Assembly: GCA_037178625.1 (NCBI GenBank) | Contig: CM074131.1 | Location: forward strand, 3,286,001 to 3,350,000 | DNA: 64,000 bases | Direction: 5' to 3' | From: Skeletonema tropicum | Taxonomy: Eukaryota > Bacillariophyta > Thalassiosirophyceae > Thalassiosirales > Thalassiosiraceae | Part shown: positions 56,239-64,000 of the stretch, in pieces | How positions within the stretch are numbered: position 1 is the first letter of the stretch | Layout: every line of letters starts with the position of its first letter | Notes under the pieces: generated by a model | The model's database searches: none | Seen by the model: the letters and a program-made list of their open reading frames with translations, nothing else | What the model was told of the DNA's origin: nothing | Made by a program: the position numbers and the translations under genes

Positions 56239-56721
56239 TTAATCCTCCTGATCAACCTTCTCCATAACCTTAGCCTTCCTACTCCGACTCTCAATCTCCC
56301 CCTCCTCAACCCCCTTCTGAAACTCCTCCGGTATATTCTTCAAATCCTTCCACGCCGCTGCCTCCTTGCCTGCCACCTCACCCGCCGATCGTGTAAATTC
56401 GGTGAGTTTCGAGGGACCGATTAAGAAAATTGCGGCAAGCCCAATGATGGCTAGCTCAGCTGGTCCGAGGCCGAAGAAGGAGTGGAGTTGGGTTGATTTG
56501 GATCGGATGGATGATGTGGAGGGATTGGGGATGATGGATAATGGATGGTTTAGAGATGATGGCCATGATGTTATTGTGGATGTGGGGCTGGTGGTGATGG
56601 ATCGTGATGGAGAAAATTGATGACATGATGTAGATGATGGCTGTATTATGAATGCTGTTGTACTGCTTGCTATGGCAGCGATGAGCAAGAGAAGAGGTGA
56701 TGCTAACAGAGACTTCGTCAT
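56239..56721 (-). CDS. Chloroplast twin-arginine translocase subunit (TatA/Tha4 or TatB/Hcf106)
   Basis: Single exon, 160 aa. The Tat machinery moves folded proteins across the thylakoid membrane. The N-terminus is a diatom bipartite leader: a signal peptide ([19 protein letters not shown]) followed by F at the junction and a Ser/Pro/Thr-rich transit region. The mature part starts near residue 80 with [20 protein letters not shown], the short membrane helix with the family's conserved Gly-Pro-x-Glu, and then [17 protein letters not shown], the amphipathic helix. A Glu before the helix favours the TatB/Hcf106-TatA group but does not separate the two. A 277-bp MITE sits 40 bp upstream of the start codon. 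Confidence 0.9.
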   Translation of the reverse strand: MTKSLLASPLLLLIAAIASSTTAFIIQPSSTSCHQFSPSRSITTSPTSTITSWPSSLNHPLSIIPNPSTSSIRSKSTQLHSFFGLGPAELAIIGLAAIFLIGPSKLTEFTRSAGEVAGKEAAAWKDLKNIPEEFQKGVEEGEIESRSRKAKVMEKVDQED

Positions 56722-56760
56722 GGTGATGATGCTTTCATTATGACGAATGAGATGAGCGAG

Positions 56761-57037
56761 CTACAGGGGTCAAAAAACGTGAATTACAGAAAAAGTGTCT
56801 AACGATATTGAGCGAACAGCTAGCATTTTCTGATGTGACAGTGAAAAAGTCATCTTCCCGCCCGAATTTGGTAGGAGTAGCTACTGTAGGAATCGTAGTA
56901 CGTGTACGTAGAAAAACTTTGCAGGCTTATTCTCTCTCCTCCACAAAATGCGGGAAGCATTTTTTGGGTGTGTACCAATTCCTACAATTTTGTGTACGTA
57001 GCGAAGAGGTGTTAGACACCTTTTTTGACCCCTGTAG
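56761..57037. mobile_element. 277-bp MITE with 4-bp target duplication
   Basis: Ends ctacaggggtcaaaaaa and ttttttgacccctgtag are perfect reverse complements for 17 bp. A second matching block (gtgtctaac / gttagacac) lies inside the ends. The bases cgag occur directly outside both ends (56757-56760 and 57038-57041). The interior has no coding capacity. It lies in the upstream region of the TatA/Hcf106 gene. Confidence 0.88.
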
Positions 57038-57041
57038 CGAG

Positions 57042-58391
57042 GTCGATTTGACGTAGAGGAGAAAATAATTTAAGAAATCGACTTTTTAAGAAAACGGGTA
57101 GCTCCAGCTCCAGCTGACCTACCAGAAATCGGGGGATTTTGAGGGAATAGGGGTGCAATTCAAGCAGATCAAAAAGCAAAATGCAGTGATACAAACCTGT
57201 TGAAAGGTTTAAAACACGTTAATACCATTGTAGGGCCTCTGCAACACCTTTTGCAATTTCTTTCCTACAGTATCACTACCATTACCATTCACATTCTCTA
57301 GGATTCGACCATTCCTGATGTGTAGAATGCATATGTTTGGTCTCACCTCGTCTCAACTCATCCTCCCTCCTCCAGCCACAATTGCCCATGATACTATAAT
57401 TTTCTACATGTTTGTTTGCAAGTAGTTCGACAGTGTTGAGTGGAGTGAAAAGCTCTTTGCCGCTGGTGATAGGGTTGGTCGACAGCATCACATGCTTCGC
57501 TCCTACCAAACGAATGCGAACACCTTTTTGTATTTGACTCCTTCGTAGCATCATGTGACGAGTGACGAAGACAAAAATGAATCTCCATCTGCTTTCTTTT
57601 TGTAAGTATTGTACTGACTCCTTCGTATAAGTATTTAGAAAAAAGATTTGAGAAGCCGAAGCTCCCCGAATGGTATGAATAGACCTGTACAGCTGTCTTC
57701 ACGAGATTGCGGACTTTCATTCAAGTTTCGAATTCCTACGTAGGTTTGGTACGAATGACGTAATGAGTCTTATGAAAATCACTTGGGCCGATTTCCCTCA
57801 ACTCATCGAGCACCTCTCCACACAAAATGATGCCAACCATGGCCAAATTCCGGCGCCTACTACACATACCACATTGACATCTGTCATATCCCTATGCACT
57901 AATTGAGTTCTAATATGTGTTTAGATGTGATTGAACCTTTAGGGATATCCTGGAACATAAAAAGTGAGCGCAGGAGATAAAAATTCTGAAGCACACATCA
58001 ATATCACCTCCAGCGACAACCACATAACAACATCAATGGACTATGGCGAGTCTTCATACATATATTGTGCTGTCAACTCGGTAGACGACGTCTTATTACT
58101 ATATTGCGTCATGATTTCGTGATCTCTGCCTTGATTAGCAGGTTTTGGCGGCAGAAATACGAGTAAGATAGCCAGTCAAAATATTCATCTCCGTCGCGAT
58201 ATCATCTCACATACTACTTAAGAATCAACGCCCCAACACTGCTGATACAGCAGATCAAGTTGGACACCTCATCAGCCGATAACAGTATAACATTATCGTG
58301 CTTGTGCAGCCGACAACACAATTGCTAATCTTCAGAAGTCTTGAGTGTAGCCTCTTTGTTGGTACGACAGTCAATGACGATTATTGTTGGA
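57042..58391. other. Intergenic up to assembly gap
   Basis: Frames at 57282-57720 on the minus strand show no motifs. The dispersed word gaattcctacgta occurs at about 57729. Nothing else is recognised. Confidence 0.45.
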
Positions 58392-58891
58392 NNNNNNNNN
58401 NNNNNNNNNNNNNNNNNNNNNNNNNNNNNNNNNNNNNNNNNNNNNNNNNNNNNNNNNNNNNNNNNNNNNNNNNNNNNNNNNNNNNNNNNNNNNNNNNNNN
58501 NNNNNNNNNNNNNNNNNNNNNNNNNNNNNNNNNNNNNNNNNNNNNNNNNNNNNNNNNNNNNNNNNNNNNNNNNNNNNNNNNNNNNNNNNNNNNNNNNNNN
58601 NNNNNNNNNNNNNNNNNNNNNNNNNNNNNNNNNNNNNNNNNNNNNNNNNNNNNNNNNNNNNNNNNNNNNNNNNNNNNNNNNNNNNNNNNNNNNNNNNNNN
58701 NNNNNNNNNNNNNNNNNNNNNNNNNNNNNNNNNNNNNNNNNNNNNNNNNNNNNNNNNNNNNNNNNNNNNNNNNNNNNNNNNNNNNNNNNNNNNNNNNNNN
58801 NNNNNNNNNNNNNNNNNNNNNNNNNNNNNNNNNNNNNNNNNNNNNNNNNNNNNNNNNNNNNNNNNNNNNNNNNNNNNNNNNNNNNNNNNNN
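58392..58891. other. Assembly gap, 500 N
   Basis: Exactly 500 consecutive N, a typical scaffold placeholder, so the true distance is unknown. Open frames drawn through it are meaningless. It separates ordinary intergenic DNA from the unusual cassette on the right, so the left boundary of that cassette is not visible. Confidence 0.98.
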
Positions 58892-58897
58892 ATTATA

Positions 58898-58922
58898 TAT
58901 AATTGTGCTGTGCACACTTATA
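58898..58922 (+). repeat. Conserved 25-nt hairpin, copy 1
   Basis: tataattgtgc / tgt / gcacacttata: an 11-bp stem with one mismatch and a 3-nt loop. The following bases (ccaattag) also resemble those after copy 2. It lies about 180 bp beyond the 3' end of the 59101-59448 gene and just right of the gap. Confidence 0.8.
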
Positions 58923-59100
58923 CCAATTAGTACATTGTCCGGCAGTCATTCGTCGTCTCAACTGTTTGTTTTCGGATCAGCTGTTTAGTTGCGCTTAGTG
59001 TTCACTGTTGTGCATCTCTTTCACTTTCAACTCATCCACTCGATTCTATCGTTTCAGTGCGAGTTTTTTATTCCCTCTTTTCCATGTTGGTGCCGGCATG

Positions 59101-59448
59101 TTATAGTTTCACCTCTGTATATAGTATTGAGCCTGGTACCATAGTGTTCGTCCTGTCTGTCTCAGTTTGTCCCATCATTGCAGCATAATTGGTTCTATGT
59201 CTCCCCATATCTTTTATGTAGTCTGTTATGATGGATTCAATTGTGTCCTTCTCTTGTTCTGTTTGTGCACCTCCCAAGATTCTATCTACTGCTAGTTTCG
59301 CTCTCTCTATGCTTCCCTCGCTCAGTTGCAGCAGTCTTGTTGCTATTCCAATTCCTCTGTCATTGTTTTGCAGCTTTAGTTGTTGCCGTAAACTTTCGAC
59401 ATCGTTTTTAAACGCGCTGTTTGATAGCTTAGTTGATCGTTCCATCAT
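59101..59448 (-). CDS. Small helical protein of the right-end cassette, unidentified
   Basis: A 115-aa frame from a double ATG (MMERSTKLSNSAF). It is charged and helical, with a probable coiled coil (VESLRQQLKLQNNDRGIGIA) and ends GSILYTEVKL. No family is recognised. It is intronless as read and lies on the same strand as the large gene to the right, but is separated from it by a gene on the other strand. Confidence 0.55.
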   Translation of the reverse strand: MMERSTKLSNSAFKNDVESLRQQLKLQNNDRGIGIATRLLQLSEGSIERAKLAVDRILGGAQTEQEKDTIESIITDYIKDMGRHRTNYAAMMGQTETDRTNTMVPGSILYTEVKL

Positions 59449-59692
59449 ATTCAGTGAGAGTATCGTAGTGAAATAACTTGCCCCAATTTGGTTCTCATCA
59501 GTGGTTTCTCAAGCGATTGTGTTTGTGGCTATTTTCTCGTAATTACATATTTCTTGTGTTCGTCGCCGAACTGATACACATGACCACAGATTCTTTTCTA
59601 TTACACATAACTAAATACTCCATAACATAGACAGCTTTCAGCTGTCTCTCTCTAGACATCTCTCTTTGTTTTGTCGATGCTTCATCATTTCA

Positions 59693-60562
59693 ATGGTGTA
59701 TATTAGATCGAGGGACGTTCGTTCATCTCGTATCGTTGTGAATCGCCCTATACCAAGGACTAAGGTCTTGTCCTTGTTTGACAATTACAGTGCATCATTT
59801 TGTGAGTTGCATGCTTGTAGTAGTAGCTCTTGCATATCGGTTGATGTGTTGGACGAAACCATCGTCTCACAGTTGTTTGGTTCCGATCAACGCTCTCTTG
59901 CATCGTTTCGGCTTGTAGGCGGCGTTTTGCTTCGATCGTCTTTGGCTGCTAAGCTGTTGAGCAAATGTGATGTTCTGTTCGACTTATCAATATGGTATTT
60001 TTGGGATTTGGTTGTGATGCAATCAGGGTGGTCGTTATTGGACGTCACAGAGCTCAACGCTTGTCTCGGCTGCGCCGATGTTCTTTATTTGGGGTTAGTT
60101 CGTTTTCTTCCATCCCAGCTGTGCAACCAACGATGTGTTTCAAGCCATTCCCCATGCACATCTTCTTTGTGCACTATTCGCTGCGAGAGACTGTTCTCTG
60201 TCGATGTAGCTTATGGATTGTGCTCCGACATCAGCTTGTTGCTTTCACGGAAAGCTCTTGTCATGAAATCCGTCGCTGGGCCAGACAATTTCTCTATTAG
60301 AGAACTGGGTCAACTCCAGTACCAATTAGATCTCCTGAATCGTATGATTGAATGCAGACGTCCCATTTCAGAGACTTTTATGTTTTGCATGGATATCAAC
60401 GCCCTTTTGGTGTCCAAGCGTGGTTTGTTGGACCGCGATTTTGACGTGTTCAATTTGTCTCATATGTCAGAGCTTCTTGCTGACGAAGTCTTCAACAGCG
60501 TTCTTCTCAAGGTTTATTGTTTGAATTTCGAGCAGTTATCCGCTGATATTGTCGTGGACTAG
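59693..60562 (+). CDS. Unidentified 289-aa protein of the right-end cassette
   Basis: Open from ATG 59693 to TAG 60560-60562. The protein is rich in Leu, Ser, Val and Cys (around 13 Cys), without a clear membrane segment or known motif. It is uninterrupted for 290 codons while the opposite strand has no long frame, supporting real coding. It ends 24 bp before hairpin copy 2. The Cys are not arranged as a known zinc finger. Confidence 0.55.
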   Translation: MVYIRSRDVRSSRIVVNRPIPRTKVLSLFDNYSASFCELHACSSSSCISVDVLDETIVSQLFGSDQRSLASFRLVGGVLLRSSLAAKLLSKCDVLFDLSIWYFWDLVVMQSGWSLLDVTELNACLGCADVLYLGLVRFLPSQLCNQRCVSSHSPCTSSLCTIRCERLFSVDVAYGLCSDISLLLSRKALVMKSVAGPDNFSIRELGQLQYQLDLLNRMIECRRPISETFMFCMDINALLVSKRGLLDRDFDVFNLSHMSELLADEVFNSVLLKVYCLNFEQLSADIVVD

Positions 60563-60586
60563 TCTGATGTATCGTGTATCAATTTC

Positions 60587-60611
60587 TATAATTGTGCATT
60601 GCACAGTTTTA
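60587..60611 (+). repeat. Conserved 25-nt hairpin, copy 2
   Basis: tataattgtgc / att / gcacagttttA: an 11-bp stem with one mismatch and one G.U-type pair. The left arm is identical to copy 1 over all 11 bases. It lies between two converging 3' ends (plus gene ending 60562, minus gene ending 60779). Confidence 0.8.
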
Positions 60612-60778
60612 CTAATTGGGCGAACTTCTTATGTTATGGTTCTTAGTTTTGTTACTTTTTATGGCTGACCAATTGTCTCGTGTTTCATCAACCCTTTCCG
60701 TCGTTATAGCCTGTTGTTGGTCGTCGGTCAAGCTTTCGTTGTCTCTCCTTGTTATGCTCCCCATTCCCCTGTTGTTAG

Positions 60779-63700
60779 CTATTCTTCTGTCTCATTTGGT
60801 ACCATCCACCTGTAATTTGCGTTGTTTGTTGTTCTCTTAGCGCCGTCGACTGATGGTTCTCCGTAGATGTAAATTGTGTTGTAAGGATCGACGACAGTGT
60901 CACCTTTCTTGCCGCTCACGTTGAACACTCTCTTATATTCCTCTCCGTTTTTTCTGTGCAAAAAGACGATTGACTTGTTCATTTCCTTCACGATCTGCGT
61001 AATAGCTGTCTTCAAAGGTAAGCCAAACAAGTTCTTTGCCCACTTCTCAGCCATCTGTTGCTCCTTCGTAGTCAACCCAATACGTTTGTTCGTTTTGTGC
61101 TTTTTCTTCCTTCCTCTCCATTTCATGTTACTCCACGCGAGGTTGATGACGTCAAAGAATCCAGTTTGGTCGTACTGTTTTCCTACCTCATATCCTTCTA
61201 CTGCTTCGAATGTTGTTTCGGTTCTTGCCACGACATCGTCACTTTCAATCATCTCATCTATATCAGCTTCTGCTTCTGGAAGTGTAGGGAACAATTCATC
61301 AATGATTGCTTTTGCAATGTTTGTCATTAATCCTTCTCCCAAGATATCTTTACCAACTTTATTCTGTGCTGCTTTCACGGCTCTAGCTCTCAATTCATCC
61401 TTGCTCTCTCGTCCGTGGAGTTCGTGCTGCGTCGTATTGCCTGACTGTTGCGACACGATCGTTTTACTGGCACAATCATTGGTGCGTTGCTTTTTCGAAT
61501 TTGTCTCCTCTGTATCAGTTGTTGATCCATTTTTGTCTTTACTTTGATGCTTCTCCGACTTCCTCTTCTTACTCTCCTTTCTTTTGCTTGGCTTTCCCTC
61601 CTTGGTAGCAGCAGGTTTCGTTGGAAGTGTGTACGTACGGATGAGCTTGCCCTTAAGTTGCGCAGTCCCTCTGATCAAGTCGCCCAGCTGCGTTAGCGAT
61701 AACAACGATCCTGTCATTTGAAAGTCACTCGGTGATTCGATTCTAGATGTGACCGTTTCATTCCCAATCTTTAGAACCTTCATCAACTGACTTGATGTTT
61801 TCACTGAGTCGCTTGTCGTTTTGAATCGCTTGTCTTTTCCGAAGAAGAGGTCTTGGAGCTTTCTCGGATTGCCTCTCTCTTTCTCTGCGGATCGAACCAC
61901 ATTCCAACAAAAGATGTGGCAAATGAGCTCTACTAGTGTCATATCACCAGGAGCTGTTACGATGGTCATCACATCTCTACCCTTAGTCGGTATCTTGCTT
62001 TGTCTTTTGGTTGAACTTGCACCTGTCTCATTCGTCACTCTGACCGCCTCAATGACGTTACTTGCCAATTGCTCTTTATCGAGACGTGAAGTCTTGTCCT
62101 TGTCTTTCTTTCTTACCAAGAATTCTCTGATAGCTTCACCGACCAAATCCTGGTTGTCTTCTCTCAATAGGTCTTCACTAACTTGGATGTCTTCAGGGGT
62201 AGAAGCAATGAGTTGCATGTACTCGTGTAATAGATTCATTGTCACCATGAAGTTTAGTGCCGCGATATTCACATCTCTCTCTGTGCCTTCATCTTCCTTC
62301 AGCGTCTTCAGGACAACTGCGATCTCTTTTGCTGCCATACTAATCAATCCGAAACTTTTCGCTTGATTTCAATGAATAGATACTTGTTAGTCAAGGTACA
62401 ACGAGCACAAGTTTACGAATGAAATGATACCAAGCTTGTTCTTACCAATACTCAATCTCAAATCATTCGCCATATCTTTGGTTTGCGACATGATGCTGAA
62501 GGCATTTAAAGTTTGATCAAGCAAGGCATCTGCGTTGAACAGTTTGGCAGACTCGACTGTGTAGACCAACGCTGCAGTACTTGTCGCCATGATCCCTTCA
62601 ACTGACCTGTCCCATAGTTTAGGCGTGTCATTGTATTTTCCATCAGTATCATCCTTGGGTATCACAATCGTGTTCACTCCTGATCTTGGCATAATAATTC
62701 CGCCTGCCAACATTGCGCTTATCTGCTTTGAGGTAAATAGCTGCATTCCATCAGTTTCAAGCAATGACTGTACCGCTACCGCGAGTGGGAAAAATCTGGC
62801 CATGCTGTGCTCAACAGTCATCGGGTAGTTCCCTGTAGAACCGAAGTTGTCCATATTACACTTGACAGGCAATTTGAGTACATCATTTGGTCCTCCACCA
62901 TCAACTCTGAGCTGCACTTCGTTTTGGCACGTCTCGTATTCACGCATTGGATTCTCGTAGTATTGAGTGAGCGGCTCTTCGGTGAAACTTGGGTCATCTT
63001 CAAACTCTTCAAGTGTCCTTGCCGTTCGCGCTCTCAGCCCCTTTATGGTCAAAACTTTACCTTTGCTGACTATCTTACCGTTAGTACCAACTTCCTTCTC
63101 AGTCCAATCCTCATGGTCTCTTCTCACAGAATTATGCTTAGTTAAGCCTCTGTATATATTTAGTACTGTTGATCCAAGCTTCCTTTTGCTCACGTTCTTG
63201 CTTTTCTCGGCTAGAAGAGTTTCCGCGAGGTGAGGCGCGGGGAAAGATTCGGTAGCAGTCCTTGATGCTACTGTAATGTGAGCGTCGAAGGGGTGGCTCA
63301 ATATTGCATCACTGTCCGATTTTTTCAATTTCTCAAGAGCATTCTCCATGGCGTCATGTTCGTTATCTTCAATTCCTACGAATGAATTGGTCAAGAACGT
63401 CGGATCTCCGGGATTGCTTGGCTTGAAGAAGTAGCCTGACTCTCTCTTCACTTTGCATCGCAGCAGAGCTGCCAATAATGCTATCAAGCGGTGGTTGCCT
63501 TCAACAGCTGTGACATAGAATTTCAATGAAGCAGTGAAGGAAGTGTAGAAATGACCAAATCCCTCGATACCATCTTGGACTGCCACATTGACTTCATTTT
63601 GACTTTCATCTAGCCAATGGTGCTTTCTTGCAGTGCTCAAAAGCTTTCGTTGACCTTCGACTGTTGTCACATTAGCAGTTAATGCCTCTGATATTTCTCT

Positions 63701-63835
63701 TTTCGTTTCATCTGTGCCACTACCATCATCTCCGTTGAGTACGTCGATTAAGTGTGATAGCTCTGGAACATACGTGAATGGCAATCCGTAAGCCACACTA
63801 GTCCTCGCTTCTTCACTGGATGCAATCAATGACAT
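60779..63835 (-). CDS. Large unidentified protein of the right-end cassette (two ORFs, probably spliced)
   Basis: Two long frames lie in series: 63835-62387 (482 aa) and, from ATG 62338, 62338-60779 (519 aa). An 84-nt intron at 62445-62362 (gtaaga donor, ttgactaac branch word, atcaag acceptor) joins them in frame as one protein of about 990 aa and removes only the 18-residue tail of the first frame; I prefer this model. The first part contains VEGNHRLIALLAALL, reminiscent of the GNHR motif of ParB/sulfiredoxin-like folds, which is weak evidence. The second part has a Lys-rich, nuclear-signal-like region (KPSKRKESKKRKSEKHQSK). No polymerase, integrase, transposase or capsid motif is visible. 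The next region upstream carries hairpin copy 3. Confidence 0.6.
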
Positions 63836-64000
63836 ATGAGTTGCATTGACTGGTTCTGTCTTCTCCTGTTATTAATGTGGAGTAGCATCAATCAAGTGTT
63901 AGTTGTGAGTTCAGCAACGGATCTATAAATCAATATTCGTATAATCGCACAGTGAGCAATTATACAAATCAAGTAGCATGATGTAGTTTGGCTGCAGCAA
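63836..64000. other. Upstream region of the large cassette gene, cut by window end
   Basis: Contains hairpin copy 3 (63939-63965) and nothing else recognised. The cassette probably continues beyond the window. Confidence 0.5.
63939..63965 (-). repeat. Conserved hairpin, copy 3 (inverted)
   Basis: Read on the minus strand it is gtataattgctc / act / gtgcgattatac: a 12-bp stem with one mismatch and one wobble-type pair, loop of 3. The design (stem length, loop size, TATAATTG start, TTATAC end) matches copies 1 and 2 in the opposite orientation. Confidence 0.75.

Noticed and set aside
58298..58988. Open frames of about 170-215 codons around 58392-58891
   Set aside because: They consist of unknown residues from the 500 N gap and carry no information.

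Overview
The window is nuclear DNA from a photosynthetic stramenopile, most likely a centric diatom of the Thalassiosira type. The evidence is a fucoxanthin-chlorophyll a/c protein with a diatom-style signal and transit junction, short GT-AG introns (about 56-112 nt) with a CTAAC-like branch point, helicase-associated-domain and BspA-type leucine-rich-repeat sequences, and a chloroplast TatA/Hcf106 protein with a bipartite leader. It is not bacterial; there are no operons. I recognised no rRNA, tRNA or CRISPR. One 500-base run of N at 58392-58891 is an assembly gap.

Layout. 1-3.6 kb: possible tail of a membrane protein, a five-part helicase-associated-domain gene (four exons joined here), and convergent AATF/Bfr2. 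3.6-7.3 kb: transposon-rich; two miniature inverted-repeat elements lie side by side, and one abuts a berberine-bridge-type FAD oxidase that lacks its N-terminal half. 8.1-13.9 kb: a very large membrane protein (about 1883 aa) with a tandemly duplicated propeller. 14.7-23.5 kb: dense housekeeping (PH-like protein, TBC1D20-like protein, Mpv17/PMP22, RING protein, MORN protein, dUTPase). 23.5-29.5 kb: gene-poor and repeat-rich, with a complete non-autonomous hAT element, a second foldback element and a decayed RING paralogue. 29.8-49.6 kb: COQ4, a hotdog thioesterase, a large AAA/TPR signalling ATPase, an unknown repeat protein, FCP and a PDK-type kinase (divergent pair), DBP2/DDX5 helicase and an SR-like protein (divergent pair). 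49.8-53.5 kb: a graveyard of broken genes (EF-hand, LRR) and an 11-bp tandem repeat. 53.7-57 kb: unknown acidic protein and TatA/Hcf106 with a miniature element just upstream of its start. 58.9-64 kb: a cassette of unrecognised, long, almost intronless ORFs on both strands, punctuated by three copies of a similar 25-nt hairpin; this may be a transposon or an endogenous virus.

The most unusual signals are (1) two introns in unrelated genes that are about 84% identical to each other while their flanking exons are not (introner-like), (2) the hairpin-punctuated ORF cassette at the right end, (3) a TBC1D20-like protein in which both catalytic finger residues appear to be replaced, (4) a 991-nt intron in the DBP2 homologue, about ten times the local norm, and (5) several complete miniature transposons with visible target duplications. 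Splice models were built by eye from splice signals and reading-frame continuity. Start codons were set at the first ATG where an open frame began with a non-ATG codon.
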